Below are positions 9,986 through 20,936 of a DNA stretch of 64,000 nucleotides, piece after piece (the first letter of the stretch is position 1; every line of letters starts with the position of its first letter). The DNA comes from Gibbula magus (Eukaryota; Mollusca; Gastropoda; Trochida; Trochidae), in contig OW388297.1 in assembly GCA_936450465.1 (NCBI GenBank), forward strand, positions 60,888,581 to 60,952,580, read 5' to 3'. A model generated the notes under the pieces. The model made no database searches. It saw only the letters and a program-made list of their open reading frames with translations, and was not told the origin of the DNA. The translations under genes were made by a program, and so were the position numbers.

Positions 9986-10342
9986 CGATGCACGAACGTG
10001 TTTCCGAGAGCTGAATCCGATCAACTGCGCTTTTATGGTGAAGGAATGAAAATTTCCACTAAATCTTCAAATACAATATCCCAAACGTTTTCAAAATGCT
10101 ATCATGTTCATAATGTGTGACAATTGGATGAAGATGATTCATATTTAGGACGATTTATGTCGGATTGTTCAAATGTGACTTAAAACCGGAAAACGTGGCC
10201 ACCCCATTGCGTCCTTGTGTTTCAGCTGTTTGTTGTTGTTGTGTCTTTTCCACTGAATTTCATGGACTTAACACGGACTTATCTAAACGTTTCTGAGTGA
10301 GTACGCAAGCTTTACGCTTTTCACGACTTTGAACCTTATCGC

Positions 10343-11242
10343 ATGGAGAAGTCATTCACTAGCACGCCGTACACGTCAAAACGCAATAGAGAAGAAGTAT
10401 TCACTTCGCCTGACTCTGTGGCAGATTATTATCTAAAACGCCAGTGTCCCAATAGCTCTGATAACTCTAAATCTTCTACCATGATGAGTGACGAATCTTT
10501 TAACTCAAATGAGGCAGTATCGAAGCCCACATCCGATTCTGTCATTTCTGAAGTATTGAAGGCTTTACAAAATACTGAAGTGCTTACAGCTATAAGTTCT
10601 ATAGTCGCTGAGGTAATAAGACCCATGTTCCGTCAGGAAATGGAGAAAATCACTGCTAGAAACGAAGTTCTTGAGCAAAAAGTAACTTTTATGTCTGCAA
10701 AACTAGAGGAACAGGAGCAGACGATAGAGACACTAACACATAAGCTCGATAGAAGCGAGCAGTACTCGCGGAGAAACAATATCAGGATCTCTGGCTTGTC
10801 TGAGTCCGAGAGTGAAGACACTGACCAGTTAGTTGTAGAAGTGGCTAAGTCTATCGGTGTTACCCTCGACTCCAGTGATATAGATATCAGTCACCGTATT
10901 CCTAAATGGCCAGCTACACCACAAGCCAATCCACGTCCCATCATAGTGCGTTTCGTGAGTAATGCATCTAAAAGTGATGTTATCAAATCACGTTCTCAAC
11001 TTAAACATGTGAAAATCCCTGGTTCTTCGAGGGTCTTTATAAATGAAGATCTGACCGGACCCAGAGCAGCGTTGGCTCGAAGGGCTCGTGAACTTGTTAA
11101 AGAAAAGAAAGTTGAGGCATCATGGGTAACAAGCGGGGTAATCCTCATTAAAATGCTCGACGGAACTGTCAGAAAGGTCGCTAACAGCACTCATTTCAAC
11201 GATGTGTGTGAAGCTACGAAACTGAAGATTCATAACAAATGA
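10343..11242 (+). CDS. LINE ORF1, nucleic-acid-binding protein
   Basis: The 299-codon frame is intact. The N-terminal ~95 residues are Ser/Thr-rich and probably disordered. Residues ~95-140 form a coiled coil (ISSIVAEVIRP onwards with KLEEQEQTIETLTHKL), and SRRNNIRISGLSE with DIDISHRIPK and RPIIVRF marks an RRM-like, L1-ORF1-type RNA-binding region. The C-terminal INEDLTGPRAALARRARELV matches the conserved end of such proteins. ORF1 proteins coat LINE RNA, trimerise through the coiled coil and act as chaperones during target-primed reverse transcription. The ATG follows a ~370-bp 5' UTR. This is the best-preserved reading frame of the element. Confidence 0.8.
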   Translation: MEKSFTSTPYTSKRNREEVFTSPDSVADYYLKRQCPNSSDNSKSSTMMSDESFNSNEAVSKPTSDSVISEVLKALQNTEVLTAISSIVAEVIRPMFRQEMEKITARNEVLEQKVTFMSAKLEEQEQTIETLTHKLDRSEQYSRRNNIRISGLSESESEDTDQLVVEVAKSIGVTLDSSDIDISHRIPKWPATPQANPRPIIVRFVSNASKSDVIKSRSQLKHVKIPGSSRVFINEDLTGPRAALARRARELVKEKKVEASWVTSGVILIKMLDGTVRKVANSTHFNDVCEATKLKIHNK

Positions 11243-12517
11243 ATAAACACTTGTTTAATTTACGTCAGTGATTATGCTGTCCCAGCATAATATTGCATTT
11301 TGTTTTTGCTAGCACAATGTAGAGTCATGTCCATTGTGATAATAACTATTAACGAAAGACTGTTTAGACTTTCATGTCTCTTTACAATGACATCAGACTT
11401 CACTTGAACTTAACAGTAAACATAACAGTAAACGCTGCATGAACGTTACACAGCACGTGTGTGTGCCCTATGCACGGGCAGCGAGTCCGTGCACAGCATG
11501 ACTTATAACTGTCTTGTCATTCGTGAATCCAAGTTGTGCGCGTTGACTGCCCTACTACTCTGGTGGGTTATTGTTGTTGTTGTCTTTTTTCTCTCACACA
11601 GTTGTTGCTACAGATTTTCCCAAAAGGGTTGGAAATAATGCTGTTTTGACTGTACTTATATCTTATGTGTATATGCATGCACATGGATGTGTGTTTTTGT
11701 AATGAGAATGTACATGGACGCATGTTGTAGAAACATGAATGCACATTGGTGTGTGTTCTAATGTGAATGTACATTGGTGTGTGTTCTAATGTGAATGTCC
11801 ATTGGTGTGTGTTCTAATGTGAATGTACATTGGTGAGTGTTCTAATATGAATGTACATTGGTGTGTGTTCTAATGTGAATGTACGTGGGCGTGTTAGTAA
11901 TGTAATTGTACGTGCATGTGTTTTGTAATATGATTGTACGTGCATGTGTGTTGTAATATGAATGTACATGTATATGAGCTGTACTTGTTATACAATTGGA
12001 GTAGGCTTGCAAAGATACATTGGCGTCTGTTGATCAAATGTTAAGCAGTCAACTTAACGGCTGTGAATGTTCGTGTATGTTTGATACTAAAGTTTATGTG
12101 TGTGGCTATATGTCATGTCATTGATATGCATGGTTGTTGCTACTAAGTAAAGACACTTAGCTTGACTATTGTGGGGTCATGCCTTTGTTTTTGTTTTGTT
12201 TTTGGTTTTTATTTTCAATAATAATAATCATCACTTTAGTTCCTCCCATAAAGGCGCCGTTTTGATGTGTTTTCTCTTTCTTTTGTTTTTATATTTTTCT
12301 TTTCCATTATGAATCTCTTAGATCATGGTTATGATCTACTCTTCTTTACCTTTCTTGCACTTTTGTTTTCATTTCAACCTATTTGAGTTACTTCTCTATG
12401 AAAAAACAAACATGTTCACATGTATTAGTTACCTTAGTCCGGTTTGTGTGTGTCTACCCCCATTCAGCATTACCCTGGAACCCACTGCCCTCCCTGTAAC
12501 GACTTTTTGTCTGATAC
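11243..12517 (+). other. Long ORF1-ORF2 spacer of the LINE
   Basis: About 1.27 kb without a significant frame separates the two LINE ORFs, much longer than usual. It holds a 28-bp minisatellite (11760-11905) and pyrimidine/T-rich stretches near 12180-12320. Whether it contains a second promoter or an entry site for ORF2 translation cannot be told. Confidence 0.6.
11760..11905. repeat. 28-bp minisatellite within the LINE spacer
   Basis: GAATGTACATTGGTGTGTGT and close variants recur at 11765, 11793, 11821, 11849 and 11877, a period of 28 bp. Degenerate units extend to both sides. Confidence 0.8.
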
Positions 12518-13030
12518 TTGATTATGGTTAATATTGAACAGTACAGACAGGCAGTGGGTTCCTTTGCTATGAAACTATATTCAAAATCCTCTGATCATTT
12601 TATGAAAACTGTACGAAGTTTCAAGTTCCTCTGTCTCTACTGTTCTAGAGTATCAATATTTGTTTCTATCATCCTTCTTTGCTGCGGTGATATCCATTCA
12701 AATCCAGGACCGAAATGTTTCCATGACCTTAAGATAATACATTTAAACCTTCGTAGCCTGAAGAATAAGATCGATTTACTAGAAGCTGAATTTCGCTCAT
12801 ATGATGTAATATGCTTAACAGAAACTTGGTTGCACACAGACATCCCCAGTACTGATGTAGAACTACCCGGATATCACCTTCCCTTCAGTAAAGATAGAAA
12901 AACTTGTGGTGGCGGCGTTGCTATCTACATAAAACGTAATCTGCAGGCCAACCGTATGGACAACCTTGAACTACCCGGTCTTGAGGCAATATGGGTAACA
13001 ATTAAATGTAAAAACCGCTCCTACCTTATA
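12518..13030 (+). pseudogene. LINE ORF2 5' part: 2A-like motif and endonuclease start
   Basis: The frame encodes a hydrophobic N-terminal segment (residues ~36-56) ending in GDIHSNPGP at residues 57-65, a 2A-like ribosome-skipping motif with His where the consensus has Glu. The APE endonuclease domain then starts (IIHLNLRSLKNKIDLL, ICLTETWLH, GGGVAIYIK). At 13030 the codons Leu-Ile are cut by the TIR element and continue at 18883 with Gly-Ser-Ile-Tyr. The 64-residue leader before the 2A motif resembles the signal-like leaders known for some 2A-bearing LINEs. The frame is real but split by the insertion. Confidence 0.75.
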
Positions 13031-13638
13031 GGGGATTCTCAATATTTATGCATGCATATGACCTATGACCTTTCGAAACGAAAACGAGGCTAAGGCCGCT
13101 TCTTATTTCCCGGTTCGTATAATGGCTGCATATGGGCAGTACGTGCCGCTTGTGTTTCGGTTTCTTTCGACTGGAACTGAATGAATAGGTGTGTTTATAT
13201 CGTTTCCAACAATGCAAGATTTTTAAAATAGCGTTTTTGACAATAAAATATGACAAAACTAATGGTAATTGTTTCCGGTTTAGCAAGTTTTGGTTTTTGT
13301 AAACCGGATGATTTGAATTTATTTTTTGACTAATAATGTCCATTTTTCTTAATCATTCGGCAAAATAAACCTCCATTAAATTTATAATAATTTCAAAGTT
13401 GGGAACCTGTAAATAGTGGATCAATGACCGACGGCAGTAACTAAACCTCTCGAAGGTGCTGGCCCACTTCCATCCCCAAAACGAACACAATATTAATTGA
13501 AAGCAAAGTGCAACTAGACCTATATATTTAAATTCTTTTTGATCTAATGATCAGAATATTTTCAAGACATTCAAATAAATCATAAATATTCATTTAAATC
13601 AGGAACTAATATATATTATATAAAAAAATACATAAAAA

Positions 13639-16583
13639 TAGAGCCATGGGCTCTATAGCTCATCAGAGTTTATTTTGTTTGATGATGAAGACAGAAATAT
13701 GTTGTCTCAATATAACAATCCCTAACCCTGACAAATCTTAGTCTTGAAATTGAGGGAGAGCACTCAGCAAGGTCAACAAACATGAGATTAAACATCTAAA
13801 CATTCTGAACGCAATATTCCTTCTAGTTTGTTCTGGATGAAAACAGGATTTTAGGTAATGGCCTGTGAGGCCCTTATTTGGGGCCACAGGGTCACCAAAT
13901 CTACAATTTAGAATCTCCATTGGCTAAAGACTCTTTACACAACATGACAACCTTCTAGGTCTTTTCGTTCTGGCGAAAAAGATTAAAATAAATCTTATCT
14001 TATCATTTCATAACCAGTCATATGCAGTTCACATATCTCATGTAAAATAAAAGAATTCTTAACTCCTCTTCAATTTAGTCCTCTATGACTTGTCACAATT
14101 TTCAGTTAATAGGCTATTCAATAGTTCTCATTTCACATTGATAACATCAATTTGACAAACATGTCCACAATGTAGATTGTTAAGTTGACATATATTTCAG
14201 ATAATTGTGATTGAAGTGTCATAAAATATCAGTTCAAAATTCATTTTCAAAGGTTTTTTAGGCTGTGGCCCATATTTGGGGTCACAGGGTCACCAAATTT
14301 ACAAGTTAGAATCCCCATTGGCTAAAGAGTTTGCATACAATATTACAGCCTTCTAGGTCTTTTTGTTACGGAGAAAAAGATGAAAACAGGATTTTAGGTA
14401 ATGGCCTGTGAGGCCCTTATTTGGGGTCACAGGGTCACCAAATCTACAATTTAGAATCTCCATTGGTTAAAGACTCTTTACACAACATGACAGCCTCCTA
14501 GGTCTTTTTGTTCTGGAGAAGAAGATGAAAATAATCTTATCTTATCATTTCATCACCAGTCATATGCAGTTCACATATCTCATGTAAAATAAAAGAATTC
14601 TTAACTCCTCTTCAATTTAGTCCTTTATGCCTTGTCACAATTTTCATTTCATAGGCTATTCAACTGTTCTCACTTCACATTGATTACATCAATTTGACAA
14701 ACATGTCCACAATGTAGATTGTTATTTCAAGTCGACATACATTTCAAATAAAGTGATTGAAGTGTCATAAAATATCAGTTCAAAATTCATTTTTAAAGGG
14801 TTTTAGGCTGTGGCCCATATTTGGGGTCACAGAGTCACCAAAATTTACAAGTTAGAATCATCATTGACTTAAGAGTTTACACCCAATATTACAGCCCTCT
14901 AGGTCTTTTTGTTCTGGAGAAAAAGATGAAAACAGGATTTTAGGTCATAGCCTGTGAGGCCCTTATTTGGGGCCATAGGGTCACCAAACCTACAATTTAG
15001 AATCTCCATTGGCGAAAGACTCTGCAAGCAATATTACATCCTTCTTGTTTTTTTCGCTCTGGAGAAGAAGATGAAAATAATCTTATCTTATCATTTCATC
15101 ACCATGCAGTCATATGCAGTTCACATATCTCATGTAAAATAAAAGAATCTTAACTCCTCTTCAATTTATTCCTTTGTGCTTTGTCACAAAATTCAGTTCA
15201 TAGGCTATTCAATAGTTCTCATTTCACATTGATTACATCAATTTGACAGACATGTCTATAATGGAGACTTGATCTTCGACATATAGTTCACATTCCTACT
15301 GAATAAGATTAACTGCAAAGTTGTTTTTTTTCTCAATTCTGCATTTCTCAAACCCAAGTTAGTACTCACATATCTAAAAGATGAGATGACTCTCCCTCAG
15401 ATATTTTATTAAGAAACCAATAAAAAGTGAAAGAAGTGCACATAAAATATCAGTTCAAAATTCAATTTCGACAGGTTTTTTAGGCTCCGGCCCATATTTG
15501 GGGTCTCAGGGTCACCAAATTTACAAGTTAGAATCCCCATTGGCTAAAGAGTTTGCATACAATATTACAGCCTTCTAGGTCTTTTTGTTACGGAGAAAAA
15601 GATGAAAACAGGATTTTAGGTAATGGCCTGTGAGGCCCTTATTTGGGGTCACAGGGTCACCAAATCTACAATTTAGAATCCCCATTGGCCAAGGAGTCTG
15701 TACATATAATTTCAGCTCTCTGGAGTCATTGGTTCTGGAGAAGAAGATGAAAATAGCTTTTTAGGTTATGACCCCTGTGGCCCTTATTTGGGGTCACAGG
15801 GTCACCAAATCTACAATTGCGAATCCCCATTGGCCAAGGAGTCTGTACATAAAGTTTCAGCTCTCTGGAGTCATTGGTTCTGGAGAAGAAGATGAAAATA
15901 GCTTTTAAGGTTATGACCCCTGGGGCCCTTATTTGGGGTCACAGGGTCACCAAATCTACAATTTAGAATCCCCATTGGCCAAGGAGTCTGTACATAAAAT
16001 TTCAGCTCTCTAGAGTTATTGGTTCTGGAGAAGAAGTCGAAAAAGTGAAAAGTTTACGGACGGACGGACGGACGGACGGACGGATGGACGGACGCCATCC
16101 CATGCCATAAGCCCATCGGGCCTTTCAGGCCTGATGAGCTAAAAATTAACATTTTTCTTCAAAATGTTCAATAATGAACTCCCGCCGTATCTTTGTGATT
16201 TAATCCCAAATTCTGTTTCCGAAACTACAAACTATAATCTAAGAAATAACTCTGAAATAAAGGGAATTTACAGTCGAACTGTTTCCTACGCTAAATCGTT
16301 TTTACCTAATACCATACATCTGTGGAACGCATTACCAGATTTAAAAGAGACCTGTTCACTAACAGAATTCAAAACTTTGATCAATAAAAACGAAAATAAG
16401 TTATATTTTGACAATTTAGAATCCCCATTGGCCAAGGAGTATGTACATAAAATTTCAGCTCTCTAGAGTTATTGGTTCTGGAGTAGAAGTCGAAAAAGTG
16501 AAAAGTTTACGGAAGGACGGATGGACGGACGCCATCCCATGCCATAAGCCCATCGGGCCTTTCAGGCCTGATGAGCTAAAAAA
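13639..16583 (+). mobile_element. Composite HINE with captured LINE flank
   Basis: A full left end starts at 13639 and three ~545-bp higher-order units and several core units follow. A right end finishes at 16145. Instead of flanking DNA there are then 267 bp of LINE ORF2 (16146-16412), a partial core unit, a second ACGG microsatellite and a second right end at about 16583. The LINE piece and its junction with the right end match 25170-25436 base for base except for one visible difference. This is the expected product of rolling-circle read-through past the first terminator. Confidence 0.8.
16146..16412 (+). pseudogene. LINE ORF2 C-terminal fragment carried by the HINE
   Basis: The frame encodes FNNELPPYLCDLIPNSVSE through SFLPNTIHLWNALPD to NKLYFD, the start of the ORF2 C-terminal domain. 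It is the same segment that follows the HINE insertion in the resident LINE. The only visible difference is Leu for Phe in ALPDLKE. The fragment then runs into HINE core sequence at AATTTAGAATCC. It is non-functional and was carried here by the transposon. Confidence 0.8.
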
Positions 16584-18793
16584 ATACATTTATTAATCTA
16601 TGATCATAATATTGTCAGGAGTCTACTAAAATTATTTAAACATGTACTGCAGGACACATTAAATCATAACTATCATTTTTTTATGACCTGAAATATCTTT
16701 TTAAAAATTTTTTTTTTAAAAGGCCTGAGTTATGGCTACAATTAAAAATAAGTTGATCTTTATATTAAATTAAATTTATAGGTACTATTTGATTATTTAT
16801 TCATGCAGGACCTTGGGAGCAAAATTTAAAGCAGGCCAAACATTAAATAAGAAAATGATGGTCAGGTTTGAGAAATATATTTGTATTTGTATGATTAAAC
16901 TACAAATGATACATGGACATGATTAGAAGTAGAAATGCACATTATTTAATCTTTTGTGAGATGCAAAAGCCCACTGAGTGCTTTCTGTTCTTAGTGGGAG
17001 TAAAATTAAAAGCAGGACAAAACTAATATAAGGAAAATAATTATTTGCTAATTACTAATATTAAACCATATACTTAGATATAGTCATCACCAAACAACAA
17101 TAACCAACAAAACATAAATTTAAATTGAATATATTTGAGGTTAATGTTTGAAAGTAACAAGTACATGTCATCCTGGATAATGATGAAATATAATGTGAAA
17201 TGCACATGTATATTCATGTTTCAATACACAATATATAAATGATACATTTTGCTCAAGGAGGTGGTGGTCATGTTTGAGAAATATATGCATATCTCTTTTT
17301 TAAATACAAATAAAATTTAAATTAATTCAAATGTACATTATTTTTATTTTATTTATTAATTATTTAAAAAAAATTTAAAGATACACAATCCCACTGAATG
17401 CTTTCTATTCTGACTTATTATTCAAGAATAATTCATAAAGTAAAAACGGGACCCTGATTGCAAATAGGTAGATGGGTTCATACTACATAGGGTATTCTAA
17501 TCTTCATGCCATGTGTGACATGGGGTATAATATCACATTAGCACTGGGAGATTGTTTCTTTATTTTGAAATGAACAGAATTCAGTAAATAAATTAAATTC
17601 ATGTAATATAAAGTAAGCATGCAATATTTAAAAAAAATAATGTTCAACTTTGAAGTACAAGGAATATAAAATTACATATCTCCTAACTTTTGAATTAGTC
17701 TCACTCCTTTTAGTTAATGTTTATTTTAATTCCAAAATTGCTAAAATAAATGTATTACCACAGATCATGAGCTACAACTGTTTTTCAACTATTTATTTCC
17801 TGTTTTGTAAAGGGTTCCATCATTCATTTAATTGATTTTGTATATTGTTGTCAGCTTCTTAAATAAACTAAATACTATGTTTGTAGGTAGAAATCCTTTT
17901 CTTAAAATATTTTTTTAAACATCTCTTTAATTTTAAAAGCTTATTCACATATCTACATGTGCTCACAAATAAGAATCCTCACTACATTGATAACATTGAT
18001 TACTGACTGATGATTGATAGCTTTCCTCAAACCATTAATTAAATAAAGCCATAATAGATTAATTGCTAAAGATGTTTATGTATTTCTTACATATATAATA
18101 AGAACGTTATGTTCATTGTTTAAAATTATTTTGCTCATGCAGACATACAAATGACTTACTAAAAAAATATTTTTTAAAACTAGAATAGATTATATATATT
18201 TGATTGAATTATAATATCTGCTTTACTGCTTCAACAAGAGAACGTAAAATAACCTGAACTAACTGGACTGTAAAGAACTATATCCAAATGAACAATTTGA
18301 ATCAATTTTGACTCCAAAATCGATTTTTGTAAAAACAAGAATTTGGTTCGTTTACAGTGAGTTGCACTGAATGACCCCTTTGCAGTTTGTGAGCATGTCA
18401 CAAAAGCTGACCGTTTAGCCGAATGATGGCTAAGATTTTAACAGTTTCTTCCCACCCAGTGACTATATACAATGATTTCTTGGCATGCATGGGTAGGGTG
18501 TAAATTTTCATTCGTATTTGTTCAAATTAGAGCACTGAAACAACAACGAGTTTGACAGATTTATAGTTCAAAATGACGGTAAACACAACGAGGAAATCCT
18601 ACCGTAAATTATTCGAAAAACATTGCCTTGCATGTAAAATAGCATCCTGGGCGTCGGTAATTGAAGATAATCGACAGATGCATCGATCTTGAAAGTTTTC
18701 CAAGTGATTTTATCATTATTTTGAATAAATGTAAGTGTTATTTAGAAGAGCTACCGACTTGTCAATGCTATGGGAATGGTACTTCCGGGTTTG
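16584..18793. other. AT-rich interior of the TIR transposon
   Basis: About 2.2 kb of very AT-rich sequence without a significant frame. Only short open frames such as 17650-17835 occur. Short direct repeats are present (GAGAAATATAT and GATGCAAAAGCCCACTGA versus AATCCCACTGAATGCTTTCT near 16970 and 17390), so part may be an old internal duplication. No transposase remnant is recognised. Confidence 0.5.
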
Positions 18794-18882
18794 GAAGCGG
18801 CCTTAGCCTCGTTTTCGATTTAGCGCACGCGGTTCCATATGCCTCATTAATATTCATGAGGCAATATTAAGAATCCCCTATA

Positions 18883-20936
18883 GGATCCATCTACCGAGCA
18901 GATAAAAGCGCTGCGTACTGGGAACTAATTGAAGAATCTATTGGTAACGCAGTTGACCAAAATATGTATACCATAGTTGTCGGTGATTTCAACATTGACG
19001 CCCTTCGAGTAAATCGAAATAAAATTGATTATATCCAATAAATGTATGATTTAAAACAGATTATAACTGAACCAACGAGAATTACACCATATTCTCGTAC
19101 CTTGATAGATCTGATATTTGTTTCAAATACTAATGTTGTAAATCAATCAGGGGTCCTCGACCCTGTCTGCAGTGACCACTGTCCGGTATTTGTATCGATT
19201 AAGGAACCAGTGCCGTCTACTCGAAACTACAAGCGAAAAGTTTATAACTATTCGTTAGCTGATACAGTCAGTATGAACAGAAGCGTAAACGATATTGACG
19301 AAGATGCGATATTTTCTTCAAAAGACGCGGACAAGGTTGCATTCAATTTAACAGCCATAATAAAAGATATCTGTGATAAATGTATTCCAAATAAGATTGT
19401 CACCATTAGACCAGCCGACCCGCTCTGGATGACAAGCCAGATAAGATTTTTGATTCGAAAACGTAACCGGTGTCACAAAATTGCAAAGAAAACAAACCAT
19501 CCCAGGAAATGGGCTGATTTCAGATTAGCAAGGAATAAAGTTACCTCCGCTATTCCAACTGCTAAACGCATATCCATTACTAAGATCGAAGACTCAGTAA
19601 ATAACTTGCATGGTACAAAAACGTGGTGGCGACTGACAAAAGCGTTTATAAAATCACGTAACAATGACAGCCAATTCCCAACAATTATTGAAAACAATAC
19701 AGTCTATAGTAACCCTGAAGAAATCGCTAATATATTTAATGACTATTTTACAGCGCAGTCCACTATTGAAGATCCAGATAGAGATCTTCCTGAATTACAA
19801 ATTCACAATGAGGCAACTTTAATTAAAATCATTTTAACCCACAATGACGTACGTGATATTTTATTATCACTAGACACCTCGAAAGCAACTGGTCCCAACG
19901 GGATAGGAAATAAAGTACTCAAATACATTGCAAATAGTCTAACGCCAATAATTACAAAATTATTTAATTTATCACTTGAGGAGTCAGTATTTCCCGTATC
20001 ATGGAAAGAAGCATGCATCGGTTATACCTATTCACAAAAAAGAGAGCGTACATGAATGCTCAAATTATCGTCCTGTCGCACTCACATCTTGCTTATTCAA
20101 AGTTTTTGAAAAGTGTGTGTTTAAATACGTATTCAATTTTCTAAGAGACAACGACCTCTTATCAAACTTACAATCCGGTTTTATGCCAGGGGATTCCACG
20201 TCAAACCAGTTAACATTTCTATACAATTTTATAGCTAAAGCTCTTGACGAAGGGAAAGAAGTTAGAGCAGTTTTCTGTGATATAAGTAAGGCATTTGATA
20301 AGGTAGAAGCTAGAATCATATGGTATTCAAGGTGAACTGTTAAAGTGGTTTGAAAGTTATTTAGAAAACCGCGTACAGCGGGTTGCAATTAACGGGTATA
20401 GATCAGATAAGAAATCTGTACTTGCTGGAGTACCACAGGGCTCAGTTAGTTTAGAAAAAATATCACGATGGGCCCGGGACTGGCAGGTCACATTTAACCC
20501 AAACAAAACCGAATCTATTCAGTTTTCGCGAAAAACTAAGCCAGTAAAACCAAATCTACTAATGGACGGAACAATAATAAAGGAAGTCAAAAGTCATAAA
20601 CACTTAGGAATAACACTCCAAAACGACTGTGCATGGAATAATCATATTGATGATATTGTACGTAAAGCTCACCCTATGATCAATTGTCTGAGGAGTTTCA
20701 AATATCGACTATCGCGTAAGACATTGGAAACGATGTATAAGTCTTATATCTTACCTATATTCGACTATTGCTCACACATTTGGGATAATTGTACATCTGA
20801 ACAATCGCGAATATTGGAGAATTTGCATCTTGATGCCCTAAGAACAATATGTGGTGCTGTTCGTGGTACAAGTCACAACAAAATCTATAATGAAACTAAA
20901 TTCCAGCCACTACAAAGTCGAAGATATTGTAAAAAA
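18883..20936 (+). pseudogene. LINE ORF2 middle part: endonuclease and reverse transcriptase, broken
   Basis: After the TIR insertion the frame resumes with GSIYRADKSAAYWELIEES and the endonuclease motifs VVGDFNID and SDHCPVFV. An in-frame TAA at 19039-19041 interrupts it. The reverse transcriptase opens with KATGPNGIGNKVLKYIA and SVFPVSWKEA, then a frameshift near 20020 moves to VIPIHKK and NYRPVALTS, and DISKAFDKV. A second lesion near 20310 and a deletion after GVPQGS at about 20447 remove the YADD catalytic segment. The thumb region follows (WQVTFNPNKTESI, HKHLGITL, FDYCSHIWD). The frame stops at RRYCKK where the HINE is inserted. Confidence 0.8.

Larger units (their letters stand above)
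13031..18878. mobile_element. Non-autonomous TIR transposon inside LINE ORF2
   Basis: The ends are GGGGATTCTCAATATT and, reverse complemented, GGGGATTCTTAATATT, flanked by TATA at 13027-13030 and 18879-18882. A second perfect inverted pair of 24 bp lies subterminally at 13079-13102 and 18794-18817 (core GAGGCTAAGGCCGCTTC). Excising the element and one TATA restores the LINE reading frame exactly. No transposase frame is visible in the 5.85 kb, half of which is a HINE insertion. The TATA (or TA) duplication and GGGGATTC ends do not let me name a superfamily. Confidence 0.75.

Noticed and set aside
11568..11774. 68-residue His/Cys-rich minus-strand frame
   Set aside because: It overlaps the 28-bp minisatellite of the LINE spacer and owes its composition to that repeat.
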